Assembly: GCA_029259945.1 (NCBI GenBank)
Contig: JAJDEF010000012.1
Coordinates: forward strand, 124,001-188,000
Direction: 5' to 3'
Source: Planctomycetota bacterium
Lineage (GTDB): Bacteria > Planctomycetota > Planctomycetia > Pirellulales > Lacipirellulaceae
DNA: 64,000 nt
This document shows, in pieces, positions 10,049 through 18,943 of the stretch. Positions within the stretch are counted from its first letter, which is position 1. Each line of letters begins with the position of its first letter. The notes beneath the pieces were generated by a model. That model was not told the DNA's origin. It did not search any database and was given only the letters and a program-made list of their open reading frames with translations. Both the position numbers and the translations under genes were made by a program.

Positions 10049-10366
10049 CTATAGAAGTTGGTCGGCAAGCCAGTCGAAGTAGTCTTTGTTGCCGTCTATA
10101 ATCGGCGTGGCAATAACCTCTGGGCATTCGTAGGTGTGTAGCTCACAAATCTTCTGCTTGACGGCATCACACAACGACTTGCGTGTCTTGGCGACACAAA
10201 GCCACTCGGCGGCTTGCTCGACTTTGCCCTCCCAGCGATAGACACTGCGTGTCGGACCTGTGATCTGTACACAAGCAGCCAGACGCTCGTTGACCAGTGC
10301 TCGGGCAATCTGATCGGCTTGCTGCTCGGTGGGCGTGGTGGTCGTAATCTGCACAAATTCGGTCAT
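10049..10366 (-). CDS. cutA: Divalent cation tolerance protein CutA
   Basis: ITTTTPTEQQADQIARALVNERLAACVQI...YRWEGKVEQAAEWLCVAKT...LHTYECPEVIATPI; the ORF track start at 10615 is over-extended. Confidence 0.9.
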   Translation of the reverse strand: MTEFVQITTTTPTEQQADQIARALVNERLAACVQITGPTRSVYRWEGKVEQAAEWLCVAKTRKSLCDAVKQKICELHTYECPEVIATPIIDGNKDYFDWLADQLL

Positions 10367-10397
10367 GCCAAGATTATACCATGCCCCCTTTGGAAGC

Positions 10398-11591
10398 CTA
10401 GCAGGATGGCTCGCCACCATAGAGTCGCTGAGCCACCTCTTGGCAGTGAAAAGGCAGCCATTGACGCCGCGTGTAGAGTGCGTGGCCCGCGAGGTGGTTG
10501 TGAATGCCCGACTCAATTCCTCGATAATCAACCAACAATGTGGTGCCCTCATCAGGAACACGGGTTCGATGGCGTATCCGTGCGAGCACTCCCTCCTTCT
10601 CGACATTGTATTCAAGAAACTTGTCGAGCCGCCAATCGGCGATCAACGTTCTTACGGCAAAGGGGTTCGGCATAAGGTTCGTTCCGGCGATGCCAATTTG
10701 TTGGACATAGTCGCCGTCGGCTGCTTTTAACAGACGTCGCAGCTCGATGGGCCCTGGTGCTTGATACTCCGGAGCGCCCACGCAAGGACGATGGTGAACG
10801 AAATGCAATAGCTTGGAATAGCCGGCTGAGTTCCAACCATAGCGAATGGGGGTGCCAAACGTGACCACATCAATCGCCAAGCGACGAATCGGGTGTGCAG
10901 CATCCCCAAGGAGTTTTTGCACATGCTGCCAGACCGGCATATCGGTCTCGCGCCGCAACCAAGGCCGATAAAACGACCTTGCTGCTTCGAAGAACTGGTC
11001 TCGCGCCGGCGCATCGCTTCCTAACAGATTGGTAAGCAACGCAAATACATTTCCCGCATGGCTATGGCCCCACAACAGAATGCGAGGTGGCTCGGATTGC
11101 GAGTACTCATCTTCTGAAATGGTCTCGGCAAAGCGAGCAAGTTCGGCAAAGAGGCAAATCGCGCCGTCTGCTCGACCGATGTGATTATTTTGACTCGACC
11201 AATTAAAAAGCTGTATAGGAATGGTTCGCCCTGCGCCAGCGCTAAGGTTTTCTTGCATAGCGACGACATATCCAGGCGTGTAATTACCTGTTTCGCCGGC
11301 AATCAAGTCGACCGTCCGCTTGCCCAATCGCCGTAGCGATTTACTAAGCCTTGGCGTAAACCTCGAAAGCTCGGTCAACAGACCTAGAACATCGTTGCCT
11401 GCGAAAGTGCCATGCACACAGTAGACAGCGGCAACACGGGCGTTGCCAAACGCCGCCCCAGCAGATTGAATTGGCCCCACAAAGTCAGCCGTTTGTGGTG
11501 GAATGGAGCTGACTGCTGGGAGCAAGTGGTACGGCGAAGTGGGGCGCTCCGACCGGTATGCTTGGTGTCGAAATTGGTTGGCCCGCGGCAT
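10398..11591 (-). CDS. Alpha/beta-hydrolase-like protein
   Basis: AAVYCVHGTFAGND oxyanion-type motif and LLWGHSHAGN nucleophile-elbow-like motif. Confidence 0.6.
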   Translation of the reverse strand: MPRANQFRHQAYRSERPTSPYHLLPAVSSIPPQTADFVGPIQSAGAAFGNARVAAVYCVHGTFAGNDVLGLLTELSRFTPRLSKSLRRLGKRTVDLIAGETGNYTPGYVVAMQENLSAGAGRTIPIQLFNWSSQNNHIGRADGAICLFAELARFAETISEDEYSQSEPPRILLWGHSHAGNVFALLTNLLGSDAPARDQFFEAARSFYRPWLRRETDMPVWQHVQKLLGDAAHPIRRLAIDVVTFGTPIRYGWNSAGYSKLLHFVHHRPCVGAPEYQAPGPIELRRLLKAADGDYVQQIGIAGTNLMPNPFAVRTLIADWRLDKFLEYNVEKEGVLARIRHRTRVPDEGTTLLVDYRGIESGIHNHLAGHALYTRRQWLPFHCQEVAQRLYGGEPSC

Positions 11592-12978
11592 TGGCTTGAG
11601 TTCCTGAATCCACTCGGTAGTTACTCGTGGCTAGGGGATGAATTCCCAGCGTCCCGGTCCAAGTTTCATAAGGGCGGCCACTCCGTTCGTCATCTTTGAA
11701 AAACGCAAGATAAGTCATCGTGTCTGCAGCGATGAACTCGTGTTCTCGCGGTGCAAACTGTGTTTGTTGGTGTACCCGTCGCCAGGTGCCCGAATTGAAA
11801 TACGCTTGATGCAACACATAGCCGTCGGCATAACTCGCATCTAGCGGCACGACTTCCGATTGGTGCGTATGTCCATAGACAATATGCTTTGCCCGACGAT
11901 TGCGAAAGTCCTGTTCGGCCAACGCATGCGAATAGTAAGAGCTATGATTCGCTCCACGCAGTTCTGCAACCCATTGGGCAATCCAACTGGCCCAGCCAAC
12001 TGACAATCTCCGGCTAAATTTCAGCGCTTTCTGCAAGCCATCGACAATATCGACCGGGCACCAAGTATCGCGCTGCTGGACGAAGGGGTGTTCGAGAAAC
12101 TCGTCGGCCAAACTGTCCCAGATTTTCTTTACCTCTTTGCGAATCGAAGGCTGCGGACAGCTTCGCTCCAAGAGACCGTCAATCCAAACCGGGATTAATA
12201 GCAACGGACGAATGTTATCGATTTCGCGCAAACCCGCTAGCGCCGTGTTGGGTAAATCGTCGCCAAGCTCTTGCATCACCTTGACGCCAAACCGATTGAG
12301 CAACTCCACAACGATCACATCCCCTAGACTACTGGCATCTCGATCACCTTCGTAATTGAACGGGTCGTAAACGTCGCCATGACGGGCGAACACTTTGTGC
12401 CGTCGCATGACTTGCACCAGTTCATTGCTTTCCCAAATCTCATGCGGAAAAGGTGCCTCGGGATAAGTAGCCAACCCCATGTGCGAGGCAATCTGTCGCC
12501 TCAGTTGATTGTAGTTCTCACCAGGCAGATGGTAGAACCAATCGTGATTGCCAACCATGTAATGAATGCGTACCGGAACTCGCTGCAATTCGCCGCCGGC
12601 TAGGCGTCCCTCGTTGGTGGCAGCCGGAAGAGCGACGCCGTGCTGCGCCAACTTGCGAAACTCGCCCAAGGCTTGTGCATTCTGAACGAGGATATCTCGG
12701 GTGATTTCCGAAACCATGTCGAACAAGGCGGGCGACTTCACATCATCCCAAGGCCGCACTCGACTATTCAGCCACTTGGTGGAACGAATGGGATCCAGCA
12801 CGTCGCCAAGCAGCAAAAGATCGATGCGATCAATAGGGCGATAACTGCCATCGCGTCTTCGCGAAGCGCTCATGCCAAGATCAGACAAACGCTCGCCGAG
12901 CAAATGAAATGCTCCTGGCGATATCGTCGCACCGCTTGACCCATCGGTCAGGTGAAGATCGCTGATAATAACCAGCAT
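11485..12978 (-). CDS. Calcineurin-like metallophosphoesterase
   Basis: MLVIISDLHLTDG, LLLGDVLDPI, MVGNHDWFYHL, VYGHTHQSEV; overlaps the next minus-strand ORF by 107 bp; ORF open to 13032. Confidence 0.85.
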   Translation of the reverse strand: MLVIISDLHLTDGSSGATISPGAFHLLGERLSDLGMSASRRRDGSYRPIDRIDLLLLGDVLDPIRSTKWLNSRVRPWDDVKSPALFDMVSEITRDILVQNAQALGEFRKLAQHGVALPAATNEGRLAGGELQRVPVRIHYMVGNHDWFYHLPGENYNQLRRQIASHMGLATYPEAPFPHEIWESNELVQVMRRHKVFARHGDVYDPFNYEGDRDASSLGDVIVVELLNRFGVKVMQELGDDLPNTALAGLREIDNIRPLLLIPVWIDGLLERSCPQPSIRKEVKKIWDSLADEFLEHPFVQQRDTWCPVDIVDGLQKALKFSRRLSVGWASWIAQWVAELRGANHSSYYSHALAEQDFRNRRAKHIVYGHTHQSEVVPLDASYADGYVLHQAYFNSGTWRRVHQQTQFAPREHEFIAADTMTYLAFFKDDERSGRPYETWTGTLGIHPLATSNYRVDSGTQANAAGQPISTPSIPVGAPHFAVPLAPSSQLHSTTNG

Positions 12979-13158
12979 GGCTTGGTTCTCGATAACAGTG
13001 GACGCATGCGCTGGCGCATGGAACGGACGCATCCCCTCTCTGGGGTTCCTCGTCTTCTAGTCATCGGAAGGCGGACTGGTAAAGATTGAGGATTATTTGG
13101 AATGTACCGATTGCCTATCCGTTAGCTGGCAATTCAGATTTAGGTGGCGCATGAAAAA

Positions 13159-13189
13159 CGCCTGCCAGCTCGACACCAGCTGGCAGGCG
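13159..13189 (-). terminator. 12-bp perfect stem terminator followed by T-tract on minus strand
   Basis: cgcctgccagct-cgacacc-agctggcaggcg; minus-strand downstream reads TTTTTC; sits after gene 13255-13500. Confidence 0.8.
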
Positions 13190-13254
13190 ACTTGGTTTAC
13201 CCGCAGTACTCCTCGCACTCCCTACGGACAACGCAATATTTTGACTATCGCCTG

Positions 13255-13500
13255 TTAGTAACCGTAGTACACCACAGGACTTGCATAGACTACTGGTGCC
13301 GGACGGACATAGAGAACAGGGCGTCTGAGGATCGGCCTAGCAACTACTCGTCGAGCAATCGGATAGGGTGGCAACACCACTCGGGCTGCCACTCTTCGAA
13401 CTGGTGCGATACGCCGAACAATCCAGGCGTTAGCTTCCGAGGCCCCTGCGAATGTGAATCCGCCGATCAAAACTGTCGTGATTGCTAGTCTTTTGAACAT
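13255..13500 (-). CDS. Small secreted Arg/Pro/Val/Tyr-rich protein
   Basis: Signal peptide MFKRLAITTVLIGGFTFAGASEANA; RBS-like aggaga upstream; followed by a strong terminator. Confidence 0.65.
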   Translation of the reverse strand: MFKRLAITTVLIGGFTFAGASEANAWIVRRIAPVRRVAARVVLPPYPIARRVVARPILRRPVLYVRPAPVVYASPVVYYGY

Positions 13501-13639
13501 GATTCCCTCTCCTTATGCAATGTTTTTGGCAATGGTGTGGCTGTTGAATGTCTCGCTGGCCGCTCTGCTCTAGCTAGTCGCATTAAGCGTGCCAACTTCT
13601 ACGGTGCCATCTCTAACTGCTTTCTAACAAAGCATTTAA

Positions 13640-13678
13640 CCCATGTCGAGTAGCTAGCAGAGGGAAACTCGACATGGG
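13640..13678 (-). terminator. 12-bp perfect stem hairpin (cccatgtcgagt...actcgacatggg)
   Basis: Exact inverted repeat downstream of gene 13799-14041. Confidence 0.65.
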
Positions 13679-13798
13679 CTGCGCCATCAATCATACAACA
13701 GACAAATCTCACTTTTGACTGCACGTAGACTCGATTGAACGAAACTTTCCCCCCAGATCAATCAGGTCGACGATTTGACTGGGCCTTACGACGTACTC

Positions 13799-14041
13799 TC
13801 AGAATCCAAACGAGAACGATACGCCGCTGTGCCCACCGTAATTGCCATGATGTCCGTGGTGCCCGTGATGGTAGTAGCTGCTCCGACGATGCCCGTAGTG
13901 GTAACTTGGGCTGCTGTAGTAGGACGAGTGCCCTCCACGGTAATAGGAGCCACCACCGCCACAACGCCGTGCTTGTGCCGAAGAAGCCGTAAACATGACC
14001 ATACCAATAACCGCTAATCCGAAAATCATTTTCCTAAACAT
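13799..14041 (-). CDS. Small secreted Gly/Ser/Tyr/His-rich protein
   Basis: Signal peptide MFRKMIFGLAVIGMVMFTASSAQA then RRCGGGGSYYRGGHSSYYSSPSYHYGHRRSSYYHHGHHGHHGNYGG. Confidence 0.65.
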   Translation of the reverse strand: MFRKMIFGLAVIGMVMFTASSAQARRCGGGGSYYRGGHSSYYSSPSYHYGHRRSSYYHHGHHGHHGNYGGHSGVSFSFGF

Positions 14042-14080
14042 CGCCGTCTCCTTGGGCCCGCGAGGCCCGCTAATGTAATC

Positions 14081-14121
14081 GGAGCTGCCGGGAAGCTCCG
14101 TGCTGAGGCACCTTGCCCGGC
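14081..14121 (-). promoter_or_regulatory. Candidate structured 5' leader with pseudoknot potential
   Basis: RNA sense (minus): GCCGGG..GTGC-CTCA-GCAC..GGAGCT-T-CCCGGC-AGCTCC; the loop of the GGAGCT/AGCTCC hairpin pairs with upstream GCCGGG; 40 nt upstream of the ATG at 14041. Confidence 0.4.
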
Positions 14122-14555
14122 TACTGGGTACATAAGTCGCATTTGCTATGCCGTTGGCGACAATAAATGACGCAATTTGTTTATACGAAACGACTTAGAG
14201 ATATTTCACCTGATCGGAAATACAAATAAGCATCTTGTTTTCGATGTCGGTGTGACGACATCCGTCGTCGAATTGGCCTCACATGAATCTCCGTAACCTG
14301 TTTTCATATAACGAGTTAAGTAATTCCAACTAGGTAAAAAAACATGCTGAGTGCGGTTATTCGTTCACTCTGACTGTTATCGAAAAGCGAGCCGCCCCAT
14401 CGGTTTTGGCATGGCCTTTGCTTTAGTGAAAGTCGCAAAAGATTTTCAGTACGGAGCAGACGTGTTTGGAACGCATGACTGGGCCGGAACAGATAAGAGG
14501 CCAATACTGGGGTCGGCTGCAAGAAGAGGCACCTATTTGAGGACCTAACAGAAGA

Positions 14556-14610
14556 GGCAACAACCTGTGGCGGCTCGTCCCTCCCCATAGGGCCGCCATT
14601 TGTTGTTGCC
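14556..14610. ncRNA. Long hairpin (16 bp paired in 19-nt arms), candidate structured RNA
   Basis: ggcaacaacctgtggcggc / gccgccatttgttgttgcc in the gap between divergent gene starts. Confidence 0.4.
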
Positions 14611-14622
14611 AGGGTCCACTAC

Positions 14623-14672
14623 CAACAGGCGAGCCAGGAGAGTTCATCAGAACCCACTTGGCTCGCTTGTTG
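14623..14672. ncRNA. Second long hairpin (14 bp with one G-U), candidate structured RNA
   Basis: caacaggcgagcca / tggctcgcttgttg. Confidence 0.4.
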
Positions 14673-14928
14673 CATATAGAGTGTATCATTATTAAACATA
14701 TGTACCCTTTTGCTACATTGCCTGCCGATTGATGGTCCCGGTCTCATCGGAAAAAAATAAAAACTTTGCCGCTACTTCCACTGGCCACCAAAAAGCCATT
14801 TGGTGATCACTGGATCTGTCTGAGCCTGGGGGCTTGTAAGTGGTATAGCTAGCGATCGTGGCAGGTTACCATGGGCTAGTCGACAACCGCTTGAGTTCCG
14901 TTCCTATCTTCGCTCAAGACAATGTCCC

Positions 14929-16746
14929 ATGCTCCGATCATCTAGCGAAAGCGCCAAACCCTTCCTCTGCATGGCCATGCTTTTGGCTAATGCGGCGATC
15001 AGCCTCTCCATGTCGACATCGTCGCTCGCGGAGCCGGTCCCAGACGAGTCTGTCTCGCAACGATCAGGTAGCCTCGGGCCAATCGACTTGATTAACCAAC
15101 AGATCCGTGCCGCTTGGCTAGATCACGACCTGCGTCCCTCGCGTCAAGCAACCGATGCCCAATGGTGCCGTCGGGTGTTCCTCGATCTGGTTGGTCGGAT
15201 ACCCACCGTCAGCGAACTTGACGCCTTCACCACACAAAAATCGCGTCAGAAGCGGCATGAGCTTGTCGACCGTCTGCTCGGCGAGGAGTATCTCGACACT
15301 TACAGCAACCACTGGGCAACCCTCTGGACCAATCTACTTGTGGGTCGAACTGGGGGCCGAGAGCGTCGCTCGCTCATCAATCGCCAGGGTCTCGAAAACT
15401 ACTTACGGCAGTCGCTACGAGAGAACCAACCTTACGACCATCTGGTGGTCGAGCTTATTACCGCCACAGGCAGCGCAGATCCGCAGGAAAAAGACCATAA
15501 CGGGGCAGTCAATTTTTTGGTCGAAAAACTTGACGAGGGCGGCATTCAAGCGACTGCCAAAACCGCACAAATCTTTCTTGGCATGGCGGTCCAGTGCACA
15601 CAGTGCCATAACCACCCCTTCAACGAATATCGACAAAATCAGTTCTGGGAACTCAACGCCTTCTTCCGCCAAACCAGGGTCGAGCGAATGCGTGACCCGG
15701 TGGATCAAAACCGCCGCACCGGGCGAGTCACAAGCCAAGACTTTGCAGGTGAAGGACGCGAGTTGTATCGCGATAACCGCCGCGAGATATTTCTTGAAGA
15801 GCGCAACGGCAAACTCGTCGACCGCGATGCCAAGCAGTTGCAGGCTGCACCGACTTACTACGAGTTACGAAACGGGCAGATTCGAGTTGCTTACCCAGTG
15901 TTCGTCGACGGCACCTCGCTAGCAGAGCAATATCACGACGAGGGATCCGAGTACGGCAACAGTGGCTATCTAGAGCACGTCGACCGCCGGCAAGAACTGG
16001 CCAAGCTGGTCGTCGACGTCCGTGATTTCGACCGCGCGATGGTCAACCGAACGTGGGCGCATTTCTTCGGCTATGGTTTCACGAAACCATTCGACGACAT
16101 GGGCCCCCACAATCTGCCCTCGCATCCAAAGCTATTGAACGAGTTGGGCCTAGCGTTTCGCAGCACCAACTTCGACATGAAAGAGCTCATGCGCTGGATC
16201 GTGCTGAGCGAGCCTTATGCTCTCAGTAGTCAAATAAACAAACATAATGTTAAAGACGATCCGAGAAATACGGCGCCACAGTTCAGCCGATTTTACTTAA
16301 GGCAGATGCAAGCCGAAACGCTCTACGAGTCGCTCTTGATAGCAACCCAGGCCGACGAGACCGTTTCGAACGAGCGCCGCTCAGCGCTAAAAGCTCGCTG
16401 GCTACAGCAATTCAACACGGCGTTTGGCACCGACGATCAGGCCGAGGCAACCACTTTTAATGGCTCGATCCCGCAAGTACTCACCCTGATGAATGGGGAT
16501 TTAGTGCGTCGGGCTTGTAGCACAGGCACCGGCAGCTTTCTTGACAAAATTGCGAACGATAGCGGCCTGACGAATCGCCAAAAAATTGGTTATCTCTATA
16601 AGGCCGCATTGGCCCGTCGACCTTCGAAAGAAGAAACCAACGTTTGCAATGAACTACTGACTTGGCGTCACGGTGACATTGTGACCACGCTGCAAGACAT
16701 TTGGTGGGCGGTGCTCAATAGCAACGAATTTATTTTGATTCATTAG
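14929..16746 (+). CDS. DUF1549/DUF1553 domain-containing protein
   Basis: RRVFLDLVGRIPTVSEL, FLGMAVQCTQCHNHPF, NRTWAHFFGYGF, NEFILIH; typical planctomycete family, includes a CxxCH motif. Confidence 0.9.
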   Translation: MLRSSSESAKPFLCMAMLLANAAISLSMSTSSLAEPVPDESVSQRSGSLGPIDLINQQIRAAWLDHDLRPSRQATDAQWCRRVFLDLVGRIPTVSELDAFTTQKSRQKRHELVDRLLGEEYLDTYSNHWATLWTNLLVGRTGGRERRSLINRQGLENYLRQSLRENQPYDHLVVELITATGSADPQEKDHNGAVNFLVEKLDEGGIQATAKTAQIFLGMAVQCTQCHNHPFNEYRQNQFWELNAFFRQTRVERMRDPVDQNRRTGRVTSQDFAGEGRELYRDNRREIFLEERNGKLVDRDAKQLQAAPTYYELRNGQIRVAYPVFVDGTSLAEQYHDEGSEYGNSGYLEHVDRRQELAKLVVDVRDFDRAMVNRTWAHFFGYGFTKPFDDMGPHNLPSHPKLLNELGLAFRSTNFDMKELMRWIVLSEPYALSSQINKHNVKDDPRNTAPQFSRFYLRQMQAETLYESLLIATQADETVSNERRSALKARWLQQFNTAFGTDDQAEATTFNGSIPQVLTLMNGDLVRRACSTGTGSFLDKIANDSGLTNRQKIGYLYKAALARRPSKEETNVCNELLTWRHGDIVTTLQDIWWAVLNSNEFILIH

Positions 16747-16766
16747 TTCGAGAGGAGCAAATCACG

Positions 16767-18035
16767 ATGTCTCACTTCTCCACCCCACGTGGCATGAACC
16801 GACGCCACTTTCTCAACCACTTGGCAGGCGCTTCGACACTGGCCTTGCCTGCTTTTACACTCACCCAGGCGCTCACAACCCAAGCCGCGACCCTCAAACA
16901 CAACCACAAATCGTGCATCCTGTTGTGGATGGGCGGCGGTCCGCCCTCGATTGACATTTGGGATATGAAACCCGGCGCGCCAACGGGTGGCACCTACAAA
17001 CCCATCAGCACAACCGGCGAAGGACAAATCACCGAACTGCTGCCCAAGGTAGCACAACAAATGCATCGACTTTCGATCGTGCGTTCGATGAGTACTCGCG
17101 AGGCAGACCACGAACGGGGCCGCTACTACATGCACACCGGTTTCGTGCCCAACCCAAATGTGCAGCACCCAAGCTACGGCTCGGTGGTCGCTCATGAATT
17201 GGCCAACGAGTTACGAGAATTAGAAATTCCACCTTATGTTTCGATTGGCGGCGCGAGCGAGGGCCCAGGGTTCCTGGGAATGGCCTATGCGCCTTTCCAG
17301 GTCGACTCGAATGGCCGCGTGCGAAACGTCAAAGCGAATGTCGAAGAAGCGCGAATGATGGATCGCATGAAACTGTTGGGACTGCTCGAACGGCGATTCG
17401 TACGCGAGAATCGCGGCCCTTCGCCCACCGAACATGCCAAAGTACTCGAGAACACGCTCTCGCTGCTAACGAGTAGCCAGATGCAAGCGTTTCAGGTGGA
17501 AAGTGAAACACAAAAAATTCGCGATACGTATGGAAACACCAACTTCGGCCGCGGCTGCTTGATGGCACGTCGGCTGGTCGAAACCGGGGTGCCGTTTGTC
17601 GAAGTCAACCTGGGTGGCTGGGACCTGCACCAAAATTGTTTCGCTGGACTCCAGCAAAAGCTTCCCGAAGTCGATCAAGCCATGAGCGCGCTGATCGAAG
17701 ACCTCGCCAGTCGAGGAATCTTGGAAAATACCGTCGTGATGTGGATGGGCGAGTTTGGGCGTACCCCACGAATCAATGGCAATGCAGGCCGCGACCATTG
17801 GGCACGCAGTTGGAGCGTGGTCGCTGGCGGTGGCGGTTTGGCCGCAGGAAAAGTGATTGGCGCCACCAACGAAGATGGCACCCAAGTCACCACCGACCCC
17901 CACAGTTCCGAAGACCTGATGGCCACCATCTGCCAAGCGATGGGAATCTCGCTCGACAAAAAGTTCACCGCAACCAACGGCCGCCCCATGAAAATCGCCG
18001 GCGGCGGTAAGGTGATCGACGGGTTGCTTGAGTAA
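16767..18035 (+). CDS. DUF1501 domain-containing protein (Tat-type signal)
   Basis: NRRHFLNHLAGAS, CILLWMGGGPPSIDIWDMKPG, GEFGRTPRINGNAGRDHW; follows DUF1549/1553. Confidence 0.9.
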   Translation: MSHFSTPRGMNRRHFLNHLAGASTLALPAFTLTQALTTQAATLKHNHKSCILLWMGGGPPSIDIWDMKPGAPTGGTYKPISTTGEGQITELLPKVAQQMHRLSIVRSMSTREADHERGRYYMHTGFVPNPNVQHPSYGSVVAHELANELRELEIPPYVSIGGASEGPGFLGMAYAPFQVDSNGRVRNVKANVEEARMMDRMKLLGLLERRFVRENRGPSPTEHAKVLENTLSLLTSSQMQAFQVESETQKIRDTYGNTNFGRGCLMARRLVETGVPFVEVNLGGWDLHQNCFAGLQQKLPEVDQAMSALIEDLASRGILENTVVMWMGEFGRTPRINGNAGRDHWARSWSVVAGGGGLAAGKVIGATNEDGTQVTTDPHSSEDLMATICQAMGISLDKKFTATNGRPMKIAGGGKVIDGLLE

Positions 18036-18165
18036 CTGCACTTTCTGAAAAAACAGGGATAACTGGTATCCACTAAAAAAGGCTCTTCTATCAAACTGCG
18101 GTTGCGCAACACGCGGCACGCTTGGACGCGCTCATGGATTCACCTTGCGACTAATGGACCATTTT

Positions 18166-18242
18166 CAGCAACAGAACGACCAAACTGTGCGGTGCAAACG
18201 AAGCGCAGCGTAGTTTGCATCCGAACGAGCGTTTTGTTAGGC
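18166..18242 (-). repeat. attC-like integron recombination site (distal, degenerate R')
   Basis: Minus strand GCCTAACAAAACGCTCGTTCGGATGCAAACTACGCTGCGCTTCGTTTGCACC...GTCGTTCTGTTGCTG; R'' GCCTAAC and imperfect stem with central tgcaaac/gtttgca. Confidence 0.65.
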
Positions 18243-18836
18243 ATACTTATCAATAGCTATTGCCATTCTAAATTGGAATATCAGCCCGATTACCATAATA
18301 CCCCCAAAAATGATTACTATATCAATGATTGTTACAGGTAAGAAGATTGCGATAATTGCAGAAATAATATAAGCAACCTGTGCAAAAAATGTTGCGATCA
18401 GCGAGGCTTCGCCACCGCCACCTTGCATTTCTTTTTGCGCCATATATGTGAGTGGGCCTGTTGCAGCACCATACGACCAAATTAAGGTAGGTATATACGA
18501 ATTGGCGTTCGCTTGCTGCGCAAAAAAATACATAATCCCTACACACCAGACGGTGAGTACCGCTACTGTGTATAGCGCGCTGAGAAATCCAAAAAAATAC
18601 AGGCCAATTTTATTTTCCTTCTCCGCCAACATCGCTGCTGGCGCGGCGAGCAGCAACCCTGGCATCATTAGCAGACATAAAGCGAATACACCAATAAAAA
18701 GCATTGCAATACCGTAACCAATGATTCCCCACTGGCCCAAAATGGCCAACCAAATTCCAGACGCTATCCCACCAAGCATATTTAGCAACATTAGCGGTGG
18801 AGATAGTAGGCCCATAATTTTAGTTAAGAAGTTCAT
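18237..18836 (-). CDS. Integron-cassette-encoded multi-pass membrane protein, hypothetical
   Basis: Hydrophobic ORF bounded by attC-like sites on both sides; aggaggat RBS upstream of the ATG at 18836. Confidence 0.7.
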   Translation of the reverse strand: MNFLTKIMGLLSPPLMLLNMLGGIASGIWLAILGQWGIIGYGIAMLFIGVFALCLLMMPGLLLAAPAAMLAEKENKIGLYFFGFLSALYTVAVLTVWCVGIMYFFAQQANANSYIPTLIWSYGAATGPLTYMAQKEMQGGGGEASLIATFFAQVAYIISAIIAIFLPVTIIDIVIIFGGIMVIGLIFQFRMAIAIDKYA

Positions 18837-18851
18837 AGCATCCTCCTGTAT

Positions 18852-18924
18852 GCCTAATGACAAAGCTCACCTGCCGCTATGGAGCGCCAGCGGAATAGCG
18901 GTCAGGTGGAGCGCCTTGTTAGCC
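18852..18924 (-). repeat. attC integron recombination site
   Basis: Minus strand GGCTAACAAGGCGCTCCACCTGACCGCTATTCCGCTGGCGCTCCATAGCGGCAGGTGAGCTTTGTCATTAGGC; arms pair with one extrahelical base. Confidence 0.85.
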
Positions 18925-18943
18925 ACATTCAATTCTGTTCACT

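Noticed and set aside
10031-10053. Additional REP-like copy ccgaccaggacgggcgggctata
   Set aside because: Stem is degenerate and overlaps the cutA stop codon; kept only as a possible decayed member, not a feature.
13758-14017. Several overlapping ORFs in the His/Gly-rich gene
   Set aside because: Out-of-frame readings of repetitive low-complexity DNA; only 13799-14041 has a signal peptide and sensible start.
15155-15922. 255-aa + strand ORF overlapping the DUF1549 gene
   Set aside because: Out-of-frame shadow within a well-supported DUF1549/DUF1553 CDS; no recognisable domain.
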